DNA of 64,000 bases, taken from contig NZ_JACYXM010000003.1 of NCBI RefSeq assembly GCF_014843005.1, positions 290,691-354,690 of the forward strand, given 5' to 3'. The DNA comes from Rhodanobacter sp. DHG33. Its GTDB lineage: Bacteria > Pseudomonadota > Gammaproteobacteria > Xanthomonadales > Rhodanobacteraceae. The notes below the pieces were generated by a model that was not told the origin of the DNA, did not search any database, and saw nothing but the letters and a program-made list of their open reading frames with translations. Of the stretch, positions 56,070-64,000 are shown piece by piece (within the stretch, counting starts at the first letter, position 1; every line of letters begins with the position of its first letter). The translations under genes and the position numbers were made by a program.

Positions 56070-56717
56070 TCAGCCGTCCGCGCCGTAGCGTTCGCGGTAG
56101 CTCACCAGGCGTGCGTGCTCGGCAGCCAGTTCCGGGCGCTCGCCCGCGTAGGCCAGCACGTCGGCGAGGCTGGTGATGGCGATCACCGGGATGCCGTGAT
56201 CGCGAGCCACTTCCTGTGCGGCGGAGAGGTCGCCCTGGCCGCGCTCCTGCCGGTCCAGTGCGATCAATACCCCGGCCGGCTCGGCGCCGTGTGCACGGAT
56301 CAGTGCCAGTGATTCGCGCACGGCGGTGCCGGCGGTCATCACGTCGTCCACGATCAGTACGCGGCCTTTCAGCGGCGCACCGACCAGCACGCCGCCTTCG
56401 CCATGGTCTTTGGCTTCCTTGCGGTTGTAGGCCCAGGGCAGGTCGCGGCCGTGGCGGTCGGCCAGCGCGATGGCGGTGGCGGCGGCCAGCGCGATGCCCT
56501 TGTAGGCCGGCCCGAACAGCATGTCCACGGCGATACCTGCATTGACCACGGCAGCGGCGTAGGCACGGCCGAGCTGGCCCAGTGCGGCGCCGGAGTCGAT
56601 GCGCCCCATGTTGAAGAAGTAGGGGCTCTGCCGGCCGGACTTCAGCGTGAATTCGCCGAAACGCAGCACTTTGCGCTGCAAGGTGAGTTCGATGAAATCG
56701 CGCTGGTAGTCGTGCAT
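56070..56717 (-). CDS. pyrE: Orotate phosphoribosyltransferase
   Basis: A 215-residue type I phosphoribosyltransferase converting orotate and PRPP to OMP in pyrimidine synthesis. ATG 56717 ([20 protein letters not shown]). Segments: [40 protein letters not shown], and the PRPP loop [20 protein letters not shown]. Length matches the gammaproteobacterial family. It is 11 bp downstream of a GNAT gene, so probably co-transcribed with it. Confidence 0.96.
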   Translation of the reverse strand: MHDYQRDFIELTLQRKVLRFGEFTLKSGRQSPYFFNMGRIDSGAALGQLGRAYAAAVVNAGIAVDMLFGPAYKGIALAAATAIALADRHGRDLPWAYNRKEAKDHGEGGVLVGAPLKGRVLIVDDVMTAGTAVRESLALIRAHGAEPAGVLIALDRQERGQGDLSAAQEVARDHGIPVIAITSLADVLAYAGERPELAAEHARLVSYRERYGADG

Positions 56718-56728
56718 GGAAATTCTCG

Positions 56729-57223
56729 TCAAGGCAGGTGGCGCCACAGCAGGTGCTGCGGCCCGGAGCGGCCGCCATGGTACAGGGTGTTGCTGTCCAC
56801 GAAGCCCACGCGCTGGTACAGCGCCAATGCGGCGATATTGGTGCAGTTCACCGTGAGCACGATGCGACGGCTCTGCGGGTGGCGCTGTGCGAGATCGGCC
56901 AGCAGCGTTTCCATCGCGCGGACGCCGAGGCCGCGGCCCTGCCACGCGGCGTCGAGCTGGAACGAGCGCAGGCCCAGCGCATCCGCGTCGGCATCGCGTC
57001 CAGTGATGCTGCGCGCATTGCGCTCGATGCGGTAGTAGCCGACCACGGTGTCGTCCAGCAGTATCGCCATCGGTTCGCTGCCGGAGCACTGCTCGGCGTC
57101 GGGCAGGGTACGCGCGGGCGGGCTGACGAAGCCGTCCTGCTCGGGTCGCACGCGCAGACGCAGCACGGCTTCGCGCAACGCAGGCGTGACGGGACTGACG
57201 CGGATGGCGAGTGGTGTCGACAT
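56729..57223 (-). CDS. GNAT-family N-acetyltransferase
   Basis: A 164-residue acetyltransferase. ATG 57223 ([20 protein letters not shown]) is chosen over a far-upstream frame. The acetyl-CoA loop is [20 protein letters not shown] (QxxGxG present), preceded by [11 protein letters not shown] and followed by [20 protein letters not shown]. The fold is clear; the substrate is not. It is located between pyrE and the divergent xthA. Confidence 0.85.
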   Translation of the reverse strand: MSTPLAIRVSPVTPALREAVLRLRVRPEQDGFVSPPARTLPDAEQCSGSEPMAILLDDTVVGYYRIERNARSITGRDADADALGLRSFQLDAAWQGRGLGVRAMETLLADLAQRHPQSRRIVLTVNCTNIAALALYQRVGFVDSNTLYHGGRSGPQHLLWRHLP

Positions 57224-57260
57224 GGTTGCTATGATGCCTGCATCGCTTTGGGAGTCGCGC

Positions 57261-58028
57261 ATGCGCATCATCAGCCTGAACGCCAATGGCATCCGTTCCG
57301 CCGCGAGCAAGGGCGTATTCGAGTGGCTGCGGCAGCAGCGCGCCGACGTGGTCTGCCTGCAGGAAACCAAGGCGCAGGAGGATCAGCTCGGCGACCCGAT
57401 GTTCCGTCCCGACGGCCATCACTGCTTCTACCGCGACGCCACCAGCAAGAAGGGTTATTCCGGCGTGGCGATCTATGCCAAGCGCGAACCCGACGAGGTG
57501 CACACTGCGCTGGGCTGGGACGAATTCGACAACGAGGGCCGTTACGTCGAGGCGCGCTTCGGCAGGCTCAGCGTGGTGTCGCTGTACGTACCCTCCGGTT
57601 CTTCCGGCGACGAGCGCCAGCAGTTCAAGTTCAAGGCGATGGACCGGCTTGCGCCCATCCTCGACGAGTGGCTGAAGAGCGGTCGCGACTACGTGCTGTG
57701 CGGTGACTGGAACATCGTGCGCACGGCGAAAGACATCAAGAACTGGAAGTCCAACCAGAAGAACTCCGGCTGCCTGCCGGAAGAGCGCGCGTGGATGGAC
57801 GGCCTCGTCGAGCGCGGCTGGGTGGACAGCTACCGCACGCTGCATCCGGAGGGCGAGGACTACACCTGGTGGTCGAATCGCGGCAATGCGCGTGCGAACG
57901 ACGTGGGCTGGCGTATCGACTACCAGCTCGTCACGCCCGGACTGGGGCAGCGCCTGAAGCGCTGCGCGATCTATCGCGACGAGCGATTCTCCGACCATGC
58001 ACCGTATACGGTCGACTATGCCGATTGA
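57261..58028 (+). CDS. xthA: Exodeoxyribonuclease III
   Basis: A 255-residue Mg-dependent AP endonuclease/3'-exonuclease of the EEP family. [20 protein letters not shown], the metal ligand [15 protein letters not shown], the catalytic [17 protein letters not shown] and the C-terminal [12 protein letters not shown] (SDH) are all in place. It acts in base-excision repair. The ampG ATG overlaps its last 11 bases, so the two are coupled. Confidence 0.95.
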   Translation: MRIISLNANGIRSAASKGVFEWLRQQRADVVCLQETKAQEDQLGDPMFRPDGHHCFYRDATSKKGYSGVAIYAKREPDEVHTALGWDEFDNEGRYVEARFGRLSVVSLYVPSGSSGDERQQFKFKAMDRLAPILDEWLKSGRDYVLCGDWNIVRTAKDIKNWKSNQKNSGCLPEERAWMDGLVERGWVDSYRTLHPEGEDYTWWSNRGNARANDVGWRIDYQLVTPGLGQRLKRCAIYRDERFSDHAPYTVDYAD

Positions 58029-59322
58029 GCGAGTGGCGGCACCGCGCAAGCCATCGGTATGGGAGGCGTTTTCGCAGCCGTCCGCGTGGACGCTGTGTCT
58101 GCTCGGATTTTCCTCCGGGCTGCCGTTCTTGCTGGTGTCTTACACGCTGTCGTTCTGGCTGAAGCAGAACGGCATCGTGCTGAAGGACATCACGATGATC
58201 GCCAGCGCAGGCATGACCTACGTGTTCAAATTTGCGTGGGCGCCATTGTTGGACCATTGGAAATTGCCATTGCTTGCGCGGTTGGGTCAGCGCCGCAGCT
58301 GGCTGTTGCTCGCACAGGTCGGCGTCGCGATTGGCCTGTTGGCGATGGCTGCACTGACGCCCTCCCAGTTGCCGTTGTTCGTGGCCGTCACGCTGTTCGT
58401 CGCCTTCATGGGCGCTACGCAGGACATTGCCATCGATGCCTATCGCATCGAGATCGCACCGCCCTCGGCGCAAGGTGCGCTGGTAGCTACCTATGTGCTG
58501 GGCTACCGTCTTGGCATGATCGTTTCCGGCGCGTTGGCGCTGATCCTCGCCGATCACATCCCCTGGGCGCAGGTCTATCTGCTCATGGCTGTGGCGATGG
58601 CGATACCGGTACTCGTCACGCTGAGCATGCAGGAACCGGACGTACTGCGCCTTGCGCCAGCCTCCTGGCGGCAGGCGATGCGCGAAAGTGTCGTTGATCC
58701 GTTCGCCGATTTCTTTCGTCGCTACGGGTTGCCGCTCGCGTTATTGACCTTGCTGTTCATCCTGCTTTTCAAGATTCCGGAACAGGCGATCATCGGTGGC
58801 GTGATGGGGCCGTTCTACCGTGACATGGGCTTCTCCAATACCGAGATCGGCGCGGTCACCAAGATCTACGGCATCTGGATCGGCATCGCCGGCGCCTTTG
58901 CCGGCGGCGCGGCAGTGGCGAAATGGGGGGCATGGCGATCGCTTGGCGGTTGCATCGTGCTCGGCGCGATCAGCAACCTTCTCTATCTGTTGCTGGCTAA
59001 CCATCCTGGCCATCTTTCCATGCTGACGCTGGCGATTTCGGGCCAGAATTTTTTCGAAGGCATGTTGGGTCCGCCTACGGTCGCGTTCCTTTCCATGCTG
59101 GTGAATCGCCAGCACACTGCGACGCAGTACGCATTGCTGAGCTCCTTGGTAAACCTGTCGGGGAAGGTGCTCGGGTTCTTCGCCGGAAGCATCGTGGCAA
59201 TCTCGGGCTACGGCGGATACTTCGTCATCACCGTGTTCTCGGTACTGCCGGCAATGCTGCTTTTTGCCGCGTTATGGCGACGCTTCGACCCCCTTGCCGC
59301 CCCTTCAGCCAACGGAAGCTGA
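58018..59322 (+). CDS. ampG: AmpG-like muropeptide permease (MFS)
   Basis: A 434-residue inner-membrane MFS protein with about 12 hydrophobic helices, beginning at ATG 58018 inside the end of xthA. It shows [35 protein letters not shown], and [20 protein letters not shown], the AmpG signature around helix 4. AmpG imports GlcNAc-anhydroMurNAc peptides released during wall turnover. The C-terminal half ([40 protein letters not shown]) agrees. The nearby anmK strengthens the assignment. Confidence 0.88.
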   Translation: MPIERVAAPRKPSVWEAFSQPSAWTLCLLGFSSGLPFLLVSYTLSFWLKQNGIVLKDITMIASAGMTYVFKFAWAPLLDHWKLPLLARLGQRRSWLLLAQVGVAIGLLAMAALTPSQLPLFVAVTLFVAFMGATQDIAIDAYRIEIAPPSAQGALVATYVLGYRLGMIVSGALALILADHIPWAQVYLLMAVAMAIPVLVTLSMQEPDVLRLAPASWRQAMRESVVDPFADFFRRYGLPLALLTLLFILLFKIPEQAIIGGVMGPFYRDMGFSNTEIGAVTKIYGIWIGIAGAFAGGAAVAKWGAWRSLGGCIVLGAISNLLYLLLANHPGHLSMLTLAISGQNFFEGMLGPPTVAFLSMLVNRQHTATQYALLSSLVNLSGKVLGFFAGSIVAISGYGGYFVITVFSVLPAMLLFAALWRRFDPLAAPSANGS

Positions 59323-59430
59323 AGGCGCTTTGCGAACTGCGCCACGAATCGCCATGCCGGCCATTGCCGGGTGTGGCTGCGACAGGCGACGATTTTTGGC
59401 ACAGGGGGGCGACAACGAAGCGATGGTGCC

Positions 59431-59718
59431 ATGCCCGATCTCGTGATACGCCAAGTCGATCATCTGCTGGCCGAGCGCATTCGTGCCTTTGCGAAGGCGC
59501 GCGAGTGGAGCCTCAACGAAGTGTTGCTGCACGCGTTGCGGCGCGGCCTGGGCGTCGCGGAAAACGGCCAGCAGGCGGAAAACTCGGTCGATGCCGACGA
59601 ACTCGCCATGTTGGCCGGCCCATGGGATGCAACCGAGCAGGCCGTGTTCCATGAAACCGTGCAGGCGCTTTCGACCGCGCGCGGCGATGCGTTGCTGCCG
59701 GTTGCGCGCGAGGCCTGA
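59431..59718 (+). CDS. Ribbon-helix-helix-like small protein
   Basis: A 95-residue protein from the ATG at 59431. The N-terminal half, MPDLVIRQVDHLLAERIRAF then AKAREWSLNEVLLHALRRGL, has the strand-helix-helix pattern of RHH antitoxins such as FitA. The C-terminal part (ADELAMLAGPWDATEQAVFH) is acidic. No toxin (PIN domain or other) gene follows: anmK starts convergently 14 bp later. It may be a DNA-binding regulator or a solitary antitoxin-like gene. Confidence in coding status is moderate to good, low in function. Confidence 0.68.
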   Translation: MPDLVIRQVDHLLAERIRAFAKAREWSLNEVLLHALRRGLGVAENGQQAENSVDADELAMLAGPWDATEQAVFHETVQALSTARGDALLPVAREA

Positions 59719-59732
59719 GAGCCGGGTTTTTG

Positions 59733-60851
59733 TCAGTGCGGTGCGGCGTGGATTGCGCCGAGCAGGCGTGGTCCGCGCGCGCCAGTGACGGCTGGCAGGT
59801 TGCCGGGCAGGCCCAGCAGGCGCTGCCGGGCCAGCCACGCGAACGCCGTGGCTTCGAGGAAATCGGGATCGACGCCGAACGTTGCCGTGCTGGTCAGCAC
59901 GCGCGGCGCCAGCAATTCGGCGAGCCGGTGCATCAGTGCGCCGTTGTGCACGCCGCCGCCGCAGGCCAGCACGTCTTCTGAATCCGGTGCGTAGCGCGTG
60001 ATCGCATTGGCCACGCTCCGGGCAGAGAGTTCCAGCAGCGTGGCCTGTACATCGGCGGGTGCCAGCGTGGCCGTGCGCACATGCGCGACCAGCCAGTCGA
60101 GGTGGAAGTGCTCGCGGCCCGTGCTCTTTGGTGGCGGCAGCTCGAAATAGGGGTCGGCCAGCAAGGCTTCGAGCAGCGCGCCGTCGATCTTGCCGCTGTC
60201 CGCGAACGCACCGTCGCGATCGAACGCCTCACCGCGATGGCGCAGGCACCACGCATCCATCAACCCGTTCGCCGGGCCGGTGTCGAAGCCGATCACGCCG
60301 CCACCGGCTTCCAGCACGGTGATGTTGGCGATACCGCCGAGGTTGAGCACCACGCGGGTGTGCCCGGGACGAGCCAGCAACATCGCGTGCACGGCGGGCA
60401 GGAGGGGAGCGCCTTGGCCGCCGGCGGCCACATCGGCGCGGCGGAAGTCCGCTACCACGTCGATGCCGCAGCGTTCGGCGATGGTGGCGGGGTCGCCCAA
60501 TTGCAGCGTGAAGGGATGTTCGCCGCCGGGCCGATGGCGCATCGTCTGGCCGTGCGAACCGATGGCGCGTACGGCTGCGGCAGGCGTGCCGCTTTCCTTC
60601 AGTAGAGCGAGCGCTGCCTCGGCGAAGCCATGGCCCAATGCGATGTCCAGCCGTCCGAAGGCATCAAGGTCGATCGCGGCTTCGCCTTGTGCCACTGCAA
60701 GGATCTGGCTGCGCAGCGCTTGCGGCCATGGATGTGTGCGCGCAGCCAGAAGTCGTGGCTGTTCCTGTTCGAACGACACCAGCGCGGTATCGATGCCGTC
60801 GGCACTGGTGCCGGAGATCAGGCCGAGGTACAGCGATGGAGTCTCACTCAC
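59733..60851 (-). CDS. anmK: Anhydro-N-acetylmuramic acid kinase
   Basis: A 372-residue sugar kinase of the ASKHA fold that converts anhydroMurNAc to MurNAc-6-phosphate in peptidoglycan recycling. N-terminal YLGLISGTSADGIDTALVSF, then IGSHGQTMRHRPG, GGIANITVLEAGGGVIGFDT and GPANGLMDAWCLRHRG, and CGGGVHNGALM near the end. Length matches AnmK (about 370). It starts 13 bp after the stop of the M23 endopeptidase gene, so the two form one leftward unit; ampG is close by on the other strand. Confidence 0.94.
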   Translation of the reverse strand: MSETPSLYLGLISGTSADGIDTALVSFEQEQPRLLAARTHPWPQALRSQILAVAQGEAAIDLDAFGRLDIALGHGFAEAALALLKESGTPAAAVRAIGSHGQTMRHRPGGEHPFTLQLGDPATIAERCGIDVVADFRRADVAAGGQGAPLLPAVHAMLLARPGHTRVVLNLGGIANITVLEAGGGVIGFDTGPANGLMDAWCLRHRGEAFDRDGAFADSGKIDGALLEALLADPYFELPPPKSTGREHFHLDWLVAHVRTATLAPADVQATLLELSARSVANAITRYAPDSEDVLACGGGVHNGALMHRLAELLAPRVLTSTATFGVDPDFLEATAFAWLARQRLLGLPGNLPAVTGARGPRLLGAIHAAPH

Positions 60852-60864
60852 GCGAATGCGGCGC

Positions 60865-62307
60865 TCAGTTGTTGGTGCTGGCGGTGTCGTTGCGGGCCAG
60901 TTTGATGCGCTGGTCGATCTGCTCCAGCCGCGCCAGTTCGGGCTTCACCACGGTGGCCTTGAACTTCGCCATCTGCGTTGCGGGCAGCGGCTCGGGTTTG
61001 GGCAGTGTCACCGTCTGCGGGTTGCGCTGCACGCCGTCGACGCGGAATTCGTAGTGCAGGTGCGGGCCGGTGGCGAGGCCGGTCATGCCGACATAGCCGA
61101 TGATCTCGCCCTGCTTCACGTGCTGGCCCACGCGCTCGCTTGCGGCGAAGCGCGACATGTGGCCATAGGCGGTGCTGATGTCCTTGTTGTGCTGGATCAG
61201 CACGAAGTTGCCGTAGCCGTTTTCCCAGCCGCGGTACTTGATGACACCGTCGCCCGCGGCATGGATCGGCGTGCCCATCGGCGCGGCGTAATCCACGCCC
61301 TTGTGCGCGCGCATCAGGCCCAGAATCGGATGCATGCGCGCGGCGCTGAAGGTGGAAGAGATGCGGGTGAAGTCCACCGGGATGCGCAGGAAGGATTTCT
61401 GCAATGGGCGGCCGTCTTCGCTGAACCAGCCGTAGCTGCCGTCGTCCTTCTTGAAGCGGTAGGCGGTGTAGCGCTTGCCTTGGTTGACGAATTCCGCTGC
61501 AACGATGTCGCCTTCGCCGTAGCGTGCGCCGTCGCGGTAGATGTCGTCGTAGATCACGGTGAAGCTGTCGCCTTCGCGCAGGTCCTGCACGAAATCGATG
61601 TCGTACTTGAACAGGTCGGCGAGCTTGCCCACCATCGCCGCGCTGAGGCCGGCCTGGTCGCCGGCGGCATAGAGGCTGCTGCTGATCACGCCGTGCGCCA
61701 CTTCCTCGCGCTGGTCCATGTCGCGCGGCTGGAGGCTCAGAGTGGGCTGCGGTCCATCGAGGCGTACGGTGGCGCGGGTGGCCTCGTCCTTGTCGAAGCG
61801 GATGCCTAGAAGGCTGCCGTCGGGGCCGGGCAGGAAATCGAATTCCTCGCCGGGGCTGAGGTGATGCAGCGCGGATTTCGCATCGCCCGCCGAGTCCATC
61901 ACTTTTTGGAGATCGGTGAGGCTCAAGCCGCGGTTGCCGAAGATGTCGGATAGCGTCTGGCCCGGTTGCACGCGTACCGCCTGCCAGTCTTCCACCGGAG
62001 CGGTTGCCTGTGGAGCCAGCTTTGGCTTTGGCAGTGCCAGCGGCAGCAGGGTATGCGCTTCGGCCATCGGCACGGGTTTCATCGCGGTGGCCCAAGCCGG
62101 CATGATGAAGCCGGAGAGCAGGGTGGCCATCAACGCCGTGCCGGCCAATACCCAGTGTTCGCGGTGCCAATGGAGTGGCGTGGCCGATTCCGAACGATCG
62201 AACGACCAGTGCGCACACCGTTCATAGAAGCTGGTGTGTCGACGCTGTGCCTTGCGGCAAATGGCCTGCTTGCGCGCTCGGAGCCCCCCCCGAATTTTCC
62301 CACTCAT
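60865..62307 (-). CDS. M23 peptidoglycan endopeptidase with OapA/LysM-like domain (MepM-like)
   Basis: A 480-residue envelope protein, ATG 62307 ([20 protein letters not shown]). An N-terminal membrane anchor follows at about residues 58-75 ([20 protein letters not shown]). Next is a LysM-like/opacity-associated segment ([20 protein letters not shown]) and a helical linker. The C-terminal LytM domain has [20 protein letters not shown] (HxxxD) and [16 protein letters not shown] (HLHYE), both zinc-site motifs intact. It cleaves peptide cross-links in the sacculus, releasing recyclable fragments. It is upstream of anmK in the same direction. Confidence 0.9.
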   Translation of the reverse strand: MSGKIRGGLRARKQAICRKAQRRHTSFYERCAHWSFDRSESATPLHWHREHWVLAGTALMATLLSGFIMPAWATAMKPVPMAEAHTLLPLALPKPKLAPQATAPVEDWQAVRVQPGQTLSDIFGNRGLSLTDLQKVMDSAGDAKSALHHLSPGEEFDFLPGPDGSLLGIRFDKDEATRATVRLDGPQPTLSLQPRDMDQREEVAHGVISSSLYAAGDQAGLSAAMVGKLADLFKYDIDFVQDLREGDSFTVIYDDIYRDGARYGEGDIVAAEFVNQGKRYTAYRFKKDDGSYGWFSEDGRPLQKSFLRIPVDFTRISSTFSAARMHPILGLMRAHKGVDYAAPMGTPIHAAGDGVIKYRGWENGYGNFVLIQHNKDISTAYGHMSRFAASERVGQHVKQGEIIGYVGMTGLATGPHLHYEFRVDGVQRNPQTVTLPKPEPLPATQMAKFKATVVKPELARLEQIDQRIKLARNDTASTNN

Positions 62308-62346
62308 GTTGCGCGAACCTCGCCGTACAAAGTAACAATTCCACGT

Positions 62347-62376
62347 ACCATAGACGTCATGTGACGAGCGCGTCAA
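62347..62376 (-). promoter_or_regulatory. Predicted promoter of the M23 endopeptidase gene
   Basis: On the minus strand, TTGACG (complement of 62371-62376), an 18-bp spacer and TATGGT (complement of 62347-62352) lie 40 bp upstream of the ATG at 62307. A good sigma70-type match. Confidence 0.5.
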
Positions 62377-62412
62377 TCCCTTTTCCATCAAGGATTTGCG
62401 TCAAGTTTTCGG

Positions 62413-62430
62413 TTAACGCACAATTAACGC
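62413..62430 (+). repeat. Direct repeat TTAACGC x2, one helical turn apart
   Basis: TTAACGC occurs at 62413-62419 and again at 62424-62430, an 11-bp period, in the divergent gap between the M23 endopeptidase and tyrS, 63 bp before the tyrS start. The spacing would place both copies on one DNA face, as an activator or repressor dimer might need. No factor can be named. Confidence 0.35.
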
Positions 62431-62492
62431 TGAAACGTGATTGCCATCGTCTGGATGGCTGTCATGGCAACCACTTTTATTCCGAGGAATGC

Positions 62493-63704
62493 ATGAACGA
62501 ACCCGAGCAGGCGCTGGCCACGATCGCGCGTGGTGCCGACGAAATCATCAAGCGCGAGGACCTGCTGGAGCGGTTGAAGGGCGGTCGCCCGCTGCGCATC
62601 AAGGCCGGCTTCGATCCCACTGCGCCGGATCTGCACCTGGGCCATACCGTGCTGCTCAACAAGATGCGCCAGTTCCAGGATCTGGGACATCAGGTGATCT
62701 TCTTGATCGGTGACTTCACCGGCATGATCGGCGACCCCACCGGCAAGAACGTCACGCGCAAGCCGCTCACCCGCGAAGACGTGCTGAGGAATGCCGAGAC
62801 GTATGCCGCGCAGGTCTACAAGGTGCTCGACCGCGAGCGCACCGAGGTGCGTTTCAATTCCGAATGGTTCGGCAAGATGGGCGCGGCCGACATGATCAAG
62901 CTCGCCGCGCAGCACACCGTGGCGCGCATGCTGGAGCGCGACGATTTCGCCAAGCGCTATGCCGCGCAACAGTCGATCGCCATCCACGAGTTCCTCTATC
63001 CGCTGGTGCAGGGCTACGACTCGGTGGCGCTGGAGGCCGATGTCGAGCTCGGCGGCACCGACCAGAAGTTCAACCTGCTGATGGGGCGTGGTCTGCAGGA
63101 GCACTTCGGGCAGAAGCCGCAGATCGTGCTCACCATGCCGCTGCTCGAAGGCCTGGACGGCGTCAACAAGATGTCCAAGTCGCTGGGCAACTACATCGGC
63201 ATCGACGAACCGGCGATCGATATCGTCACCAAGACCATGAAGATCGACGACGCGCTGATGTGGCGCTGGTTCGAGTTGCTCAGCTTCGAAGTCTCCCTGG
63301 ATGAACTGGCGGAGATGAAGCGTGAGGTGGCAAGCGGCACGCTCAATCCCCGCGATGCCAAGCTGAGGCTGGCGCGCGAGCTGGCCACCCGCTTCCATGA
63401 CGCAGCGTCCGCCGAGCAGGCGATTGCCGGTTGGCATGCCGTGGTGCGCGGAGAGGGTGACACCTCGTTGCTGCCGCTCAGCGAAATCGCGGTGCCCGCC
63501 GAAGGCCTGCGCCTGCCGGCGCTGCTTACTGCGGCGGGACTCACCGCCAGTAACTCCGAGGCGGGCCGCAAGCTCAAGGAGCGGGCAGTGCGTATCGATG
63601 CTGAGGTGGTCGAAGACGCGCAGCGCGTATTCGCGGCAGGATTCGAGGGCGTGCTGCAGGTCGGCAAACGCAACTTCGCCCGGGTGCGTTTGACCGCTGG
63701 TTGA
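62493..63704 (+). CDS. tyrS: Tyrosyl-tRNA synthetase
   Basis: A 403-residue class I synthetase of the second bacterial subtype (TyrZ-like, with [12 protein letters not shown]). ATG 62493 follows GAGGAAT. The HIGH-type motif is [16 protein letters not shown], the active-site region [20 protein letters not shown], and KMSKS is [11 protein letters not shown]. The S4 RNA-binding domain occupies the last 70 residues ([33 protein letters not shown]). It precedes the rRNA operon promoter, and a terminator follows immediately. Confidence 0.95.
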   Translation: MNEPEQALATIARGADEIIKREDLLERLKGGRPLRIKAGFDPTAPDLHLGHTVLLNKMRQFQDLGHQVIFLIGDFTGMIGDPTGKNVTRKPLTREDVLRNAETYAAQVYKVLDRERTEVRFNSEWFGKMGAADMIKLAAQHTVARMLERDDFAKRYAAQQSIAIHEFLYPLVQGYDSVALEADVELGGTDQKFNLLMGRGLQEHFGQKPQIVLTMPLLEGLDGVNKMSKSLGNYIGIDEPAIDIVTKTMKIDDALMWRWFELLSFEVSLDELAEMKREVASGTLNPRDAKLRLARELATRFHDAASAEQAIAGWHAVVRGEGDTSLLPLSEIAVPAEGLRLPALLTAAGLTASNSEAGRKLKERAVRIDAEVVEDAQRVFAAGFEGVLQVGKRNFARVRLTAG

Positions 63705-63706
63705 TC

Positions 63707-63733
63707 GCCACGTATGACTTCGTGGCTTTGTTT
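63707..63733 (+). terminator. Rho-independent terminator of tyrS
   Basis: GCCACG-TATGACTT-CGTGGC followed by TTTGTTT begins three bases after the tyrS stop codon. The stem is short (6 bp) but GC-rich, and the T-run is acceptable. Confidence 0.6.
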
Positions 63734-63786
63734 CACGCAGGATCAAGGGCTTGCGCGAAAGAGTGAAAATTCTTCGAAGAAATCGC

Positions 63787-63815
63787 TTGCCAATATCTGG
63801 GTGCCTGCCTACTAT
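63787..63815 (+). promoter_or_regulatory. rRNA operon promoter P1
   Basis: TTGCCA (63787-63792), a 17-bp spacer and TACTAT (63810-63815). Just upstream is a perfect 12-bp palindrome TTCTTCGAAGAA (63770-63781) in an AT-rich stretch that could serve as an UP element or protein site. P1 lies about 95 bp ahead of P2. Confidence 0.6.
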
Positions 63816-63881
63816 TCGCGCCCCGCTGCCGCATCGGCACGGCGCGCCACCATCCTGCTAGAAAATACTTCGCAGCAGGTG

Positions 63882-63909
63882 TTGACGGACCGGAAAGACG
63901 ATGTATAGT
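63882..63909 (+). promoter_or_regulatory. rRNA operon promoter P2
   Basis: TTGACG (63882-63887), a 16-bp spacer and TATAGT (63904-63909), followed by the GC-rich GGCGGCTCACC discriminator/start region. An A/T-rich GAAAATACTT lies upstream at 63861-63870. The strong consensus and the leader downstream identify it as the principal rrn promoter. Confidence 0.8.
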
Positions 63910-63921
63910 AGGCGGCTCACC

Positions 63922-63972
63922 GGGACGAAATGTCCCACAGCGGAAAGCTCCGCGGTGATGTGATCTTTGACA
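63922..63972 (+). promoter_or_regulatory. rRNA leader: hairpins and boxA antitermination site
   Basis: After P2 come two short hairpins, GGGAC/GTCCC (63922-63936) and GCGGA/TCCGC (63940-63953), then TGATCTTTGACA (63961-63972), a 10-of-12 match to boxA (TGCTCTTTAACA) that binds NusB/NusE for rRNA antitermination. The window ends 28 bases later; the 16S rRNA gene itself is outside. Confidence 0.75.
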
Positions 63973-64000
63973 GTGTGCACAGGTGAATTGTGTGGACGCC

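Noticed and set aside
59431..59718. Toxin-antitoxin operon
   Set aside because: Only an antitoxin-like protein is present; the next gene is anmK on the opposite strand.
63922..64000. Start of the 16S rRNA gene within the window
   Set aside because: The conserved 16S 5' sequence (AGAGTTTGATC-type) is not seen; the window ends in the leader just after boxA.

Overview
The window is GC-rich chromosomal DNA of a gammaproteobacterium, most likely Xanthomonadales and probably Rhodanobacteraceae (Rhodanobacter/Dyella/Frateuria-like). This rests on protein character and gene order: def-fmt-rsmB facing a LysM gene, then dprA-topA-tsaC; speA divergent from speE; coaBC-dut followed by a membrane-anchored phosphohexomutase; and a zwf-to-pgm sugar-phosphate operon. 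No phage, insertion sequence, CRISPR array or tRNA was found. Almost all of the window is core chromosome with tightly packed, often overlapping genes.

Layout. Positions 1-8437 are a cell-surface polysaccharide region: a truncated CDP-glycerol glycerophosphotransferase-like gene, several glycosyltransferases, an O-antigen-ligase-like protein, a UDP-glucuronate decarboxylase and an ArnT-like membrane glycosyltransferase. Positions 8471-18461 hold information-processing genes (rsmB, fmt, def, lysM, dprA, topA, tsaC) and an AMP-forming ligase. A membrane GGDEF-EAL protein (18480-21056) and purD follow. Positions 22622-29154 are one leftward unit, zwf-HAD-tal-pgi-pgm, covering the oxidative and non-oxidative pentose phosphate route and hexose-phosphate interconversion. 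Positions 29357-33459 are a loose group of small stress or accessory genes (two VOC proteins, a monooxygenase-like protein, a pyrimidine-dimer-glycosylase-family protein, DUF302, GNAT, one unknown).

Positions 33591-49905 contain a FadI-type thiolase, a TonB-like protein, a phospholipase D lipoprotein, sixA, a ParA-like ATPase, the divergent polyamine genes speE/speA, a 3-hydroxybutyrate dehydrogenase-patatin pair, a truncated haemoglobin-monooxygenase pair facing an HxlR regulator, an SDR, a SPOR protein and argS. Positions 51192-64000 hold coaBC, dut, the phosphohexomutase, pyrE, xthA, a peptidoglycan-recycling neighbourhood (ampG, anmK, M23 endopeptidase), tyrS, and the tandem promoters and boxA leader of an rRNA operon whose 16S gene lies beyond the window.

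The most interesting non-coding signal is the 518-bp gene-free gap between argS and radC. It contains a predicted RNA of about 100 nt with two hairpins whose loops are C-rich, followed by a strong Rho-independent terminator. This architecture recalls the Xanthomonas sRNA sX13. Upstream in the same gap are two perfect DnaA-box consensus sites flanking an AT-rich tract. Other non-coding signals are two probable leaderless promoters, several long U-less hairpins at gene ends and one inverted pair of a dispersed repeat.
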